Shown here: positions 56,140 to 64,000 of the stretch, piece by piece | Position numbering within the stretch: position 1 is the stretch's first letter | Layout: the number at the start of each line of letters is the position of its first letter | NCBI GenBank assembly: GCA_026392465.1 | Contig: JAPLCA010000036.1 | Location: 1 to 64,000 of the forward strand | Direction: 5' to 3' | Source: Propionibacteriales bacterium | GTDB taxonomy: Bacteria; Actinomycetota; Actinomycetes; Propionibacteriales; Nocardioidaceae | Length of the DNA: 64,000 nucleotides | Program-made: the position numbers and the translations under genes | Notes under the pieces: model-generated | Told to the model about the DNA's origin: nothing | Database searches by the model: none | What the model saw: only the letters and a program-made list of their open reading frames with translations

Positions 56140-59100
56140 TCACGTGAGCGCGGGCTCGCCGAGCAGGTCGGCCACGACCTGGACCCCGGGTCCACGAAGC
56201 ACGTCGTAGTGGTCGATCGGGATGCTGACCCGCTGCGGCGCGAGATCGAGGTCCAGACGGTCGAGGAAGGACCACCCGTCACCCTCGGCGTCGATCACAC
56301 GGGCCCTCTCGACCACGGCGCGCAGGTGTCCCGCCTCGGCGCCTCGCAGGCCAAAGGTCGCCAGCACCACGTCGACGATGCGGGCGGCGAGCCCCGGCTC
56401 GAGCTCGGGGCGCTGCTCGCGCAGGAGCCGCTCGAAGCCTGGTCGATCACGGGTCGCGGCGACCAGGCGCGGGTCGGGCAGCCGGCCCAGGAACACGGAC
56501 CAGAGGATCGCCCGGAAGTAGGGGTCGGCGAAGTCGGCCTCGCCTGCGGGGTCGGGCGCGTCGGGCACCAGCGGCGACCCTGGCGCGAGCAGCACCAGCT
56601 CGACGTCGACGCCCCGCTGCGCCAGCGTCCACGCGACGTCGGTGGCGACCCGCGCCCCGAAGGAGTAGCCGACGAAGGTGGGCGCACCGGCCGGGATCAG
56701 AGGCTCGATCTCCGCCAGGTCCGACGCCACAAGCTCGTCGATGTCGTCCACCGGACGCTCGCCCTCGTTGAGGCCCCGCGTCTGGACGGCGACCACCGGG
56801 CGGCCACGCGCGACGAGCCGGGCCAGCGGTGCGAGGCTCGCGGGGTAGCCGCCGAGGCCCGGCCACAGCACGACCGCCGGACCGTCGCCGTCGACGAGCC
56901 GGACGAGCCGGCTGGGGGTCGTGGGAGCCAGGTCCCCCTCGGCCTCGACGACCCGCGCCGCGAGCTGGCGCACCGTGCCGTGCGTGAAGAGCACGTGCAC
57001 CGGAAGGGCGGCACCCAGGCGGTCGTTGACCAGGTGCACGAGGCGCACCGCGGCGAGGCTGTTCCCGCCGGCCGCGAAGAAGTCGAGCTCGACGTCGAGG
57101 ACGTCCTGGCCCAGGACCTGCGTCCAGCAGGCGGCGATGCGCTGCTCGACCGGGCCGACCGGCGGCCGGTCCTCACCGCGCGAGGCGGTCGCCTCGTCCT
57201 GCAGCACCGCGAGCAGTGCCGCCCGGTCGACCTTGCCGGTCGCGCTGATCGGCATGCGGGGCACCACCACGACCCTGCTCGGCACCATGTAGCGCGGCAG
57301 CGCCGCGGCAAGGTCGTCGCGCAGGATCTCCTGCGGACCGCTCATGTGCACGACGTCCTCGCGCATGTCCTCGGCCCGCTGCTGGTCCTCGCTGACCCGG
57401 CCGGCGAGCGCGACGTAGGACAGCTGGTCGCCGTCCTCCGGCAGCAGCTCCGTGATTCGTGCCGCCGCGGGGAGCTCCCGGCCCGACAACGAGGAGTACC
57501 CCGAGGAGAGCAGGCCGATGCCGACGGCGTTGTCCTGCAGCCGGTGCAGCGCCCGACCGAGCTCTCGCAGCCCGGGCAGCCCTGCCGAGCGGGGGCACCG
57601 CAGCGCCACGGCGAACGCCGACGCGGCGTAGCTGCGCTGGTTGATGGCGACGACGTGACGACGCTCGACGACCTCGTCCCCGAGGGGCTCGAGCCAGGGG
57701 CCAGGGTCCGGCTCCGCGCCCGTGCCGCCCAGCCGGACCCGGTAGAGGCCGGGCCGCAGTCCCACGACCTGACCGTGCACCTGGACGAGCACGTCGAGGC
57801 CCTCGGGGCCGACGCCAGGGTCGGGACGCTCCACGGCGGCCATCGCGCCCGTGGAGACCACGAGGTCGACGGTGGTCCAGCAGACGTCGCCCACGACCCC
57901 GACCGCCGGCGGCACGGCGTCGTCCACGACCGCGACCGTCCGGCCGTGTGCGGCGGCGACGTCGTCGAGCAGTCCGAGGAGGTGACCGACCTCGAAGGCC
58001 AGCACCTCGTCGACGTTGATGGCGTAGACCGACCGGATCGCGTCACGGACTCCCCGCAGGTGCAGACGCACCCGCGCGGCCGGGTCGACCCGGTGGGCCC
58101 TCGACGGCAGCGAGCCGTCGCCGACTCGGTGCAGCGTGTGACGTCGTGGGTGGTAGTAGTGGACGCCGTCGTCGAGACCGCGCACCCCGGACACCTCGAC
58201 GTACACCTGGGTGGCGTACAACGCACCGGGCGAGGCGTAGGCGTACTTCGGGAGCAGCCGCTCCTCGCTGTCGAACGCCCCGAACCAGCGCAGCAGGTCG
58301 GCGAGGTCGACCAGATCGGCGAGCGCGCGCGGTCCGGTCAGCGCCCGCCGCTCGCCCTGCACGAGCCGGAGCACGTGGTCCAGCGTCACCACCCCGCCCT
58401 CGAACGTGCGGTACGACGTGCGGCGGAAGGCCAGCTCCCGCTGCTCGGGCCGCCCGTCCGGCCCGGGCAGCGCGATCCCGGACGCCGCGTCCAGGTCGTG
58501 ACGGACACCGGGATCGGCGAGCTGGGCGTGGACCTGCGTGTGGTCGTCCTTGGACAGGTGGTGCTGTCCGGTCGCCCCCTGGTCCATCAACGGCGCCTCG
58601 TCGCTGTCGAGGGCCACGAACGCCGCCAGGCTGCACGCGCCGGTGCGCGGGTCGACCCAGGGCAGCACCTCCGCGTCGGCCACCCAGTGGTGGGCCTCGA
58701 TGGCGGTCTTGACCTCGAGGGTCTCGATGCGGTGCCCGTTGACCTTGACCTGGTCGTCGGACCGGCCGTGGAACTCGAGGAGCCCCGTCGCGTCACGACG
58801 CACCAGGTCACCCGTGCGGTAGACGCGCCGCGACCGGCCCTCGAGGACGATGGACGGGAAGCGTTCCGCGGTCAGCTCGTCGAGACCGACGTACCCGACA
58901 GCGAGCTGCACCCCTCCGATGCACAGCTCACCCAGCTCACCGGGCGGGCACGGTGTGCCGTCCTCGCCGAGGACCACGGCCCACGACCCCGGGACCGGGC
59001 GACCGATCGACACGATCCCCGCGGCGTCGAGATCGGTGGCCGTGACGACGTGCGCGGTCACGTTGATCGTGGTCTCCGTCGGGCCGTAGAGGTTCACGAG

Positions 59101-60042
59101 TCGAGCCGACGGCTGCAGCCGCACGAGCTCGCGAGCGAGCGACGCCGTGAGCGCCTCTCCCCCGCTGAACAGGGCGGTCAGGGACGTGCACGTGGCGAAG
59201 TCCGGCGTGGCGACCAGGGCCGACCAGACCGTGGGGACGCACTGCAGGTGGGTGACCTGGTGCCGGCGCACGAGGGTGCACAGCGCGCCGAGGTCACGAT
59301 GGGCACCCTGCGGTGCGACGACGACCGTCGCGCCGGTCGCGCCGGCCAGCAGCTCCCACTGTGCGGCGTCGAAGCTCGTCGGCGTCTTGAGCAGGATGCG
59401 AGCCCCGGGCCCCAGGTCGTGGTCGCGGCCGAGCCAGTCGAGCTGCGCGACCAGCCCACCGTGCCGGATCGCGACGCCCTTGGGCCGACCGGTGGTTCCC
59501 GACGTGTAGATGACGTAGGCACGGTCGTCCGGCCCGATCTCGGGCTCGGCCCCATCGCCGGTCTCGGTCGCGGCCGTGAGGACGTCAGCGCCGTTCCCTC
59601 CCCCGGCCGTGAGGATCCCGACGCACGCGGGGAGCGTCGACTCCGCGCGCGCCCGCAGCCCGGGCGCCGTCACGACGAGACGGAGCCCCGAGTCACGGGC
59701 CATGAGCTGGAGGCGAGGCGTCGGGTAGTCGACCGCGAGAGGGACGTACACCGCACCGGCGCGCAGCACCGCCCACACGCTCACGACCAGGGACCGACCC
59801 GGCTCCAGGAACAGACCGACGCAGTCGCCGCGGGCGACGCCGGCGTGGAGGAGGCGGCGCGCGAGGATGCCGGCGTCGCGCCAGAGGTCCTCGAAGGTCA
59901 GGACCCCCTCGTCGTCGACCACGGCGGGCGCGTCGGGTCGCTCGCGCACCGCGGCGGCGAGCATCGCGACGATCGTCGGGCGGGAGGCGGGGGTGCCATC
60001 GCGGGGGACCACCGCGACCGCGGACATGGGGGGACTCGACAT
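56140..60042 (-). CDS. Indigoidine/minimycin-type NRPS (A-Ox-T-TE)
   Basis: 1,300 residues, one module. Adenylation motifs: A3 YVIYTSGTTGRPKG (about 176), A5 NLYGPTETT (about 317), A7 YRTGDLV (about 408), A8 GRSDDQVKVNGHRIE (about 426). A flavin oxidase of the SagB/nitroreductase type (about 535-770, from LAFRRTSYRTFEGG) is inserted before A10 (ISATGKVDRAAL, Lys937). The carrier domain has Ser995 in FFAAGGNSL; the thioesterase has Ser1127 in GYSFG and His about 1278. This is the layout of BpsA/IndC and MinA, which take L-glutamine, oxidise and cyclise it to the precursor of blue indigoidine or of the minimycin base. Length is close to BpsA (about 1,280). ATG 60042 has AGGAG upstream. Glutamine specificity is inferred from architecture and neighbours. 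Confidence 0.92.
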   Translation of the reverse strand: MSSPPMSAVAVVPRDGTPASRPTIVAMLAAAVRERPDAPAVVDDEGVLTFEDLWRDAGILARRLLHAGVARGDCVGLFLEPGRSLVVSVWAVLRAGAVYVPLAVDYPTPRLQLMARDSGLRLVVTAPGLRARAESTLPACVGILTAGGGNGADVLTAATETGDGAEPEIGPDDRAYVIYTSGTTGRPKGVAIRHGGLVAQLDWLGRDHDLGPGARILLKTPTSFDAAQWELLAGATGATVVVAPQGAHRDLGALCTLVRRHQVTHLQCVPTVWSALVATPDFATCTSLTALFSGGEALTASLARELVRLQPSARLVNLYGPTETTINVTAHVVTATDLDAAGIVSIGRPVPGSWAVVLGEDGTPCPPGELGELCIGGVQLAVGYVGLDELTAERFPSIVLEGRSRRVYRTGDLVRRDATGLLEFHGRSDDQVKVNGHRIETLEVKTAIEAHHWVADAEVLPWVDPRTGACSLAAFVALDSDEAPLMDQGATGQHHLSKDDHTQVHAQLADPGVRHDLDAASGIALPGPDGRPEQRELAFRRTSYRTFEGGVVTLDHVLRLVQGERRALTGPRALADLVDLADLLRWFGAFDSEERLLPKYAYASPGALYATQVYVEVSGVRGLDDGVHYYHPRRHTLHRVGDGSLPSRAHRVDPAARVRLHLRGVRDAIRSVYAINVDEVLAFEVGHLLGLLDDVAAAHGRTVAVVDDAVPPAVGVVGDVCWTTVDLVVSTGAMAAVERPDPGVGPEGLDVLVQVHGQVVGLRPGLYRVRLGGTGAEPDPGPWLEPLGDEVVERRHVVAINQRSYAASAFAVALRCPRSAGLPGLRELGRALHRLQDNAVGIGLLSSGYSSLSGRELPAAARITELLPEDGDQLSYVALAGRVSEDQQRAEDMREDVVHMSGPQEILRDDLAAALPRYMVPSRVVVVPRMPISATGKVDRAALLAVLQDEATASRGEDRPPVGPVEQRIAACWTQVLGQDVLDVELDFFAAGGNSLAAVRLVHLVNDRLGAALPVHVLFTHGTVRQLAARVVEAEGDLAPTTPSRLVRLVDGDGPAVVLWPGLGGYPASLAPLARLVARGRPVVAVQTRGLNEGERPVDDIDELVASDLAEIEPLIPAGAPTFVGYSFGARVATDVAWTLAQRGVDVELVLLAPGSPLVPDAPDPAGEADFADPYFRAILWSVFLGRLPDPRLVAATRDRPGFERLLREQRPELEPGLAARIVDVVLATFGLRGAEAGHLRAVVERARVIDAEGDGWSFLDRLDLDLAPQRVSIPIDHYDVLRGPGVQVVADLLGEPALT

Positions 60043-60134
60043 GATGCTGCTCCTGCAGGTCGGATGAGGCGACGGTGTCGGGACGGGGGGTGAGGACGTG
60101 GCGGAGCGGAGGACGGGGGAGGGAGGAGCGGGGC

Positions 60135-61052
60135 TCAGCGGTCCCGGCGCGCTGCGCGCAGGCCGACGAGCTGGCCCGCCGCGGCCCCGCCGAGCGCCAG
60201 CGCGAAGCCCAGGCACTGCAGCGGACCGAGGGACTGACCGAGCACGACCCAGCCGAGCACTGCGGCCATCAGCGGGCTGAGCATGCCGAGCAGCGCGGTG
60301 CTCGCCGGCGGCAGCTGCCGGGCACCGTGCAGCCAGACGCCGTACCCGAGGGCACCACCGACGAGAGCGAGCCACAGGTAGCCGAGGACGGCCGTCGCGT
60401 CGAGCTCGAGGGCGCCGGTGTCGGTGAACGGGACGAGCGGCGCGATCACGATGCCGCCGACGACGAGCTGCCAGGCCGTGCACGTCAGCGGGCGGTAGTC
60501 AGCAGGGAGGCGCCAGCGGCTCGAGAGCAGGATCCCGACCGCCATGCTCGCCGTGCCCGCGATCGCCGCCGCGATCCCCCACGCGTCGACGCTCGTGCGC
60601 GAGGTGACGGTCATGAGCGCCACCCCGCCGGCCGCGACCACGGCGAGCGCCACCTGCCGCCGGGGCGGCTGGCGCCAGCCGAGCATCGCGGTGAGCGCGG
60701 CGATGATGAGCGGTTGCAGCGAGCCGACGACGGCGGCCAGTCCGCCGGGGAGCCGGTACGCGCTGATGAACAGCAGCGGGAAGAACGCTCCGATGTTCAG
60801 CACCCCCAGCACCACCGTGCGCAGGCGCCACCCCACCGGCGGCAGGCCCGGCGCGATCGCGAGCAGCAGCAGCCCCGCCACCGCGGCGCGCAGGAAGCCC
60901 GCCGTCAGAGGTCGGTCGGGTGGCAGCATCTCCGTCGTGACGACGTAGGTGGTGCCCCACACGAGCGGCGCGATCGCCGCCAGCAGGGTCAGGCCGACGA
61001 GCGAGGCCTGCGCAGGCGGCGACGGCGCGGGACGCACCTCCAGCCCGCTCAT
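60135..61052 (-). CDS. EamA/DMT-family exporter
   Basis: 305 residues with ten predicted transmembrane helices in two EamA repeats (first VWGTTYVVTTEMLPPDRPLT; second ALVGGALGYGVWLHGARQLP). DMT proteins export metabolites. Its start overlaps the UPRT-like gene by 4 nt, and the NRPS gene follows after 92 bp. In the five-gene minimycin cluster a transporter forms part of self-resistance; export of the product or a toxic intermediate is the likely role here. Confidence 0.88.
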   Translation of the reverse strand: MSGLEVRPAPSPPAQASLVGLTLLAAIAPLVWGTTYVVTTEMLPPDRPLTAGFLRAAVAGLLLLAIAPGLPPVGWRLRTVVLGVLNIGAFFPLLFISAYRLPGGLAAVVGSLQPLIIAALTAMLGWRQPPRRQVALAVVAAGGVALMTVTSRTSVDAWGIAAAIAGTASMAVGILLSSRWRLPADYRPLTCTAWQLVVGGIVIAPLVPFTDTGALELDATAVLGYLWLALVGGALGYGVWLHGARQLPPASTALLGMLSPLMAAVLGWVVLGQSLGPLQCLGFALALGGAAAGQLVGLRAARRDR

Positions 61053-61798
61053 GCGGTCGTCCCGTAGAAGCGGTCACCGAAGTCGCCGATGCCGGGGTGC
61101 ATGAACGCCTGTTCGGTGAGCCGTTCGTCCACGAAGCTGGTGACCACGCGCAGACCCGGGGCCACCTGCGCCAGGCGTTCCAGCGCCGACGGACAGGTGA
61201 GGACGTTGGCGAGGATGACGTCCTCGAGCAGCAGACCGGCGTCCACGAGGGTGCTGAGCGCGAGCTGCACCGTGCCGGACGTGGCCATCATCGGGTCCAG
61301 CAGGATCACGTCGGACCCGCGGGCCAGCCGCGGGAGCTTGGCGTAGAACAGCTGCGGCTGCGTGGTCACCGGGTCGCGCTGGATCAGGATCTTGCCGAAC
61401 CTGGTGTCCGGGAGCATCTCGCGCAGCTCGTGCTCCATCGCGTCGCCGGCGCGGGGCACCGAGACCGCGGTGAGCCGCGGTGCACGGGGAGCGACCCCGG
61501 CGAACGTCGCACCGAGCGGCGTGCGGACGGGGTGCGGCTCGTGCCGTCGGACCGCGAGGGCCTCCTCCAGCACGAGGCGGATGATGCGTCGAGCGGCACG
61601 CACGAACACGGCCTGGTCGGCCGTGTGGTCGCGGGCCGACGCGTGGAGGTGCACCAGGCCGGCCGTGCGCGGCAGGCAGGTGAGCCGCAGTGGCAGCGCT
61701 GCCACGGCGTCGGGCACCGCCGCTGACCCGACGAGGGTCCCGGCGAGACCGGCGGGCGGCTGGGCGGTCGGCGTGGCGACCAAGTGGTCGACGGTCAT
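61049..61798 (-). CDS. Uracil phosphoribosyltransferase-like protein
   Basis: 249 residues. The PRPP-binding loop VILLDPMMATSGTVQLAL (about 164-181), the dimer/substrate region VPRAGDAMEHELREMLP, and C-terminal GDFGDRFYGTTA match UPRT. The N-terminal 50 residues are an extra segment not found in E. coli Upp (208). In the minimycin pathway a UPRT takes part in self-resistance by keeping UMP high; that role is inferred from cluster content. One nt after the HAD gene, so co-translated. Confidence 0.87.
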   Translation of the reverse strand: MTVDHLVATPTAQPPAGLAGTLVGSAAVPDAVAALPLRLTCLPRTAGLVHLHASARDHTADQAVFVRAARRIIRLVLEEALAVRRHEPHPVRTPLGATFAGVAPRAPRLTAVSVPRAGDAMEHELREMLPDTRFGKILIQRDPVTTQPQLFYAKLPRLARGSDVILLDPMMATSGTVQLALSTLVDAGLLLEDVILANVLTCPSALERLAQVAPGLRVVTSFVDERLTEQAFMHPGIGDFGDRFYGTTA

Positions 61799-61799
61799 G

Positions 61800-62510
61800 T
61801 CAGGTCCTCGTCGGGGCGTGGTCGAGCAGGAGAAGGGTCAGCGCGTCGAGGTGCGAGAGCACGCCGTGGGCCCCCGCCGACCGCAACGTCTCGGCCGCGT
61901 CGACGCCGTGGTCGAGGCCTATGCAGTGCATCCCCGCAGCCCGGGCCATCTGGACGTCGTGCGCGGTGTCGCCCACCACGACGCTGACGTCGGCACCCCG
62001 TCCGAGGGCACGAAGGGCGTGGAGGGCGTGCTCGGCGTGAGGCTTGGGGTGCTGCACGTCGTCCGCCCCGACCACGACGGGGAAGGCGTCCGCGATCCCG
62101 GCGGAGGCGAGGATCGCGACGGCGCTGTCGTGGTACTTGCTGGTCACGACGGCCAGCGAGAGGCCCGCGTCGTGCATCCTCGCGAGGCCGTCGACGACGC
62201 CGGGGTAGAGCAGTGCGGCGGCCTCGGGCACGATCCGCTCGCGGAACCGACGCCGGTAGTCCGCGACCGCCTCGGCACGCTCCGGTGGCGTCGCGCCAGG
62301 GGCGAGCCGAGCGACCATCACGTCCAGCGGCAGGCCGATGAGGCGACGTGCCGCCTCGTCACGAGGTGCGGTGCCCGTGGTCGCGCCCACCGCTGCCGCC
62401 AGCTCGCGTGCGATGGCATGAGGCGTGTCGACCAGCGTGCCGTCGAGGTCGAAGAGCACGCACCGCACCTGGCCCGACGTGGTCAGGGAGGTGGACGACG
62501 GCGTCCTCAT
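61800..62510 (-). CDS. HAD-family phosphatase
   Basis: 236 residues, subclass I HAD. Nucleophile Asp in VLFDLDGTLVDTP (about 19-31), Thr/Ser of motif II in VVTSKYHD, Lys of motif III in DDVQHPKPHAEHAL, and acidic motif IV in VVVGDTAHDVQMA. It resembles phosphoglycolate/pyrophosphatase-like HADs and IndB-type phosphatases. In a C-nucleoside pathway it would remove the 5'-phosphate from the glycosidase product. The ATG overlaps the PsuG-like gene by 4 nt. Confidence 0.9.
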   Translation of the reverse strand: MRTPSSTSLTTSGQVRCVLFDLDGTLVDTPHAIARELAAAVGATTGTAPRDEAARRLIGLPLDVMVARLAPGATPPERAEAVADYRRRFRERIVPEAAALLYPGVVDGLARMHDAGLSLAVVTSKYHDSAVAILASAGIADAFPVVVGADDVQHPKPHAEHALHALRALGRGADVSVVVGDTAHDVQMARAAGMHCIGLDHGVDAAETLRSAGAHGVLSHLDALTLLLLDHAPTRT

Positions 62511-63499
62511 CGCGCCTGCTCTGCCAGGGCCGGGGCGAGAGCCGCGGCGACCTCGGCGCCGACGGCGGCGACCTGCAGCACGACGGCCTCGTTCGCGGCG
62601 GAGGACCGACCGGCGGTCGCGGCGGCGACCTCCCGGGTGAGGAAGTTCGTCACCGCGGCACCCCGGACGCCCTCGGCGGCGGCGCGGGCGAGAGCACGGT
62701 CGATGGCGGCACCGACCTCCTGCTCGTCGAGCGCGTCCTCCGCCGCGATGGGGTGGGTCACGAGGACCGAGCCCGTGCCCGGCAGGCTGCGGTGCAGACC
62801 GATCGCGTCGGCCAGCACGCCGAGGTCGTCGATGCGCTCGGGGTTCGGCAGGCCACTGGACCGGCACAGGAACGCGGGAAAGTCGTCGCACCGGTACCCG
62901 ATGACGGGCACGCCTCTCGTCTCGAGGAACTCCAGGGTCCGGGGGATGTCGAGGACCGACTTCACCCCGGCCGAGACGACCACGACGCGCGAGCGCACGA
63001 GCTGGTGCAGGTCGGCGGACACGTCCATCGTCTCGACGTAGTCCCGGTGCACCCCGCCGAGTCCGGCGGAGGCGACGACGTCGATGCCCGTCAGCTCCGC
63101 GACCACCATGGCCGCGGAGATCGTGGTGGCGCCGGACGTCCCGCTCGCCACGGTGGAGGCGAGCTCACGGCTCCCGATCTTGCGCGCCCCCTCCGCGAGC
63201 CGTTCGTGCTCCTGCTGGACCAGCCCGACGACGACCGTCCCGTCGAGGACGGCCAGGCTGGCCGGCACGACGCCGCAGGCGCGGACGCGACGCTCGCACT
63301 CCAGGCCGGCGGCGACGCGGCGCGGTGCCGGGAGGCCGTTGGCGGTCACGTTCGTCTCCAGCGCGACGACTGGTCGTCCGTCGTCCAGCGCCGCCCGCAC
63401 CTCCTCCCCGAGACGGATCGGGATCCTCGGCGCGGACCGGTGGGCGGATCGCGGGACCGCCGGTGCGGTGCGTGGTGTCGTGAGCGTGGTTCGGGTCAT
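62507..63499 (-). CDS. Pseudouridine-5'-phosphate glycosidase-like C-glycosynthase (PsuG/IndA type)
   Basis: 330 residues. PsuG normally cleaves the C-C bond of pseudouridine-5'-phosphate but can run in the synthetic direction. Landmarks: Glu in VVALETNVTANGLPAPRR, the phosphate loop TSGATTISAAMVVAELTGID, GLGGVHRD, catalytic Lys in VVSAGVKSVLDIPRTLEFLE, and VTNFLTREVA. IndA/MinB-type homologues join the glutamine-derived ring to ribose-5-phosphate in minimycin formation. First gene of the operon; ATG 63499 is preferred over a GTG three codons earlier. Divergent from the MarR gene. Confidence 0.9.
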   Translation of the reverse strand: MTRTTLTTPRTAPAVPRSAHRSAPRIPIRLGEEVRAALDDGRPVVALETNVTANGLPAPRRVAAGLECERRVRACGVVPASLAVLDGTVVVGLVQQEHERLAEGARKIGSRELASTVASGTSGATTISAAMVVAELTGIDVVASAGLGGVHRDYVETMDVSADLHQLVRSRVVVVSAGVKSVLDIPRTLEFLETRGVPVIGYRCDDFPAFLCRSSGLPNPERIDDLGVLADAIGLHRSLPGTGSVLVTHPIAAEDALDEQEVGAAIDRALARAAAEGVRGAAVTNFLTREVAAATAGRSSAANEAVVLQVAAVGAEVAAALAPALAEQAR

Positions 63500-63543
63500 G
63501 GGTCTCACCCCCGACCGATACCTTAGCGTTTATCCTTTTAATG

Positions 63544-63556
63544 CTCAACTATTGAG
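63544..63556. promoter_or_regulatory. Palindrome in the psuG-marR divergent gap
   Basis: CTCAACTATTGAG is a perfect 5-bp inverted repeat around CTA in the middle of the 84-bp gap, in a stretch richer in A/T than its surroundings. It is well placed for a MarR dimer to control both the biosynthetic operon and its own gene. Confidence 0.45.
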
Positions 63557-63583
63557 GTGAACACTGAGTGATAGTCTCGTGAC

Positions 63584-64000
63584 GTGGGAGATCTCGTGGA
63601 CGACGTGGTGGAGCAGTGGGGTGTCGAGCGGCCGGAGATCGACGTCAGTCCCATGGAGGTGGTCGGCAGGGTGAGCCGCGCGGCGGCCCTCCTGGACCGG
63701 CGCATCGCCAAGCGGCTGGCGTCCTTCGACCTCCAGCCCGGAGAGTTCGACGTCCTGGCCACCCTGCTCCGCTCGGGCGCCCCCTACCGGCTGCCCGTCG
63801 GTCGTCTGACCTCCCACACGATGGTCACGTCCGGCGCGGTCTCGCACCGGCTCAACCGGCTCGAGGACCGCGGCCTCGTCGAGCGGTCGACCGAGCCGAC
63901 CAACCGACGCAGCGTCAACGTCCAGCTCACCGAGGCGGGACGGGACCTCGTCGACGCCGCGCTCCCCGCGCACGTCGAGAACGAGGACTCCCTCCTCGCC
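63584..64000 (+). CDS. MarR-family regulator, 3' end outside the window
   Basis: 139 codons are present and the frame is open to the window end. It starts at GTG (VGDLVDDVVEQW). The winged-helix region is PGEFDVLATLLRSGAPYRLP, then LTSHTMVTSGAVSHRLNRLE and RGLVERSTEPTNRRSVNVQL, with the conserved wing Asp/Arg partly changed. MarR proteins are usually repressors released by a small phenolic or other ligand. Being divergent from the psuG-like operon, it probably controls that operon; the ligand could be the product itself. Confidence 0.9.
   Translation, partial: MGDLVDDVVEQWGVERPEIDVSPMEVVGRVSRAAALLDRRIAKRLASFDLQPGEFDVLATLLRSGAPYRLPVGRLTSHTMVTSGAVSHRLNRLEDRGLVERSTEPTNRRSVNVQLTEAGRDLVDAALPAHVENEDSLLA

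Noticed and set aside
55649..56275. Minus-strand open frame between the NRPS gene and rpsJ
   Set aside because: It overlaps the NRPS C-terminus in another frame, has no family resemblance and has biased composition; treated as leader/intergenic DNA.
56011..60093. A 1,360-residue plus-strand open frame opposite the NRPS
   Set aside because: Antisense shadow of a strongly supported multidomain gene, with no recognisable domain.

Overview
The window is GC-rich, gene-dense DNA with many GTG starts and ATGA or GTGA start/stop overlaps. It is bacterial chromosome from a high-GC actinomycete. A DUF5709 gene, a zinc-type uS14, an IdeR-type iron box and the gene order (S10/spc/alpha ribosomal clusters, then rplM-rpsI-glmM, then glmS-acpS-nnr-alr-tsaE) fit Propionibacteriales. 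Nocardioidaceae (Aeromicrobium- or Nocardioides-like) is my inference; no rRNA gene is present to prove it.

Layout, left to right. (1) 1-5.7 kb: the start of a secreted fibrinogen-like protein, an aldehyde dehydrogenase + DUF779 operon, and a GAF/SARP-type regulator. The operon and regulator are separated by a tandem array of about 160-bp palindromic repeats. An IS110-family element sits inside the third repeat unit, and its non-coding left end looks like a bridge RNA whose guides match both the target repeat and the element's own ends. (2) 5.7-20.1 kb: an ABC exporter, then t6A tRNA modification genes (tsaD, tsaB, a GNAT-tsaE fusion) mixed with rimI, an acyltransferase and small membrane or unknown genes, then alr, nnr, acpS, glmS and divergent coaA. 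Two copies (about 11.6-12.3 and 20.1-20.8 kb) of a large non-coding multi-hairpin repeat lie here; I do not recognise it. (3) 20.8-33.7 kb: a GNAT gene, glmM, rpsI, rplM, gltA, an isolated tadE/tadG pair, a metallophosphatase lipoprotein, truA, a GH114-like lipoprotein, an RsmC-like methyltransferase and a secreted subtilase. (4) 33.9-55.6 kb: the ribosomal superoperon, read leftwards: S10-spc, then secY-adk-map, then infA-rpmJ-rpsM-rpsK-rpsD-rpoA-rplQ. About 5.2 kb of unrelated genes (CHAP hydrolase, iron-regulated heme oxygenase, DDAH-like enzyme with an Lrp regulator, VOC protein) separate map from infA. rpsC carries an apparent internal deletion/frameshift. (5) 56.1-64 kb: a five-gene leftward operon with a divergent MarR regulator: PsuG-like C-glycosidase, HAD phosphatase, UPRT-like protein, EamA exporter and an A-Ox-T-TE non-ribosomal peptide synthetase. 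This is the gene set of the minimycin/indigoidine pathway.

How the parts work together. The aldehyde dehydrogenase module looks like an inducible detoxification or alcohol-oxidation unit. The central blocks are housekeeping: translation, protein export, cell-wall precursors and t6A. The right end is a compact secondary-metabolite locus that makes a glutamine-derived pigment and/or C-nucleoside, with export and self-protection genes. The most unusual signals are the bridge-RNA architecture of the IS110 element, the duplicated hairpin element, the broken rpsC and the minimycin/indigoidine-type locus beside the S10 operon.
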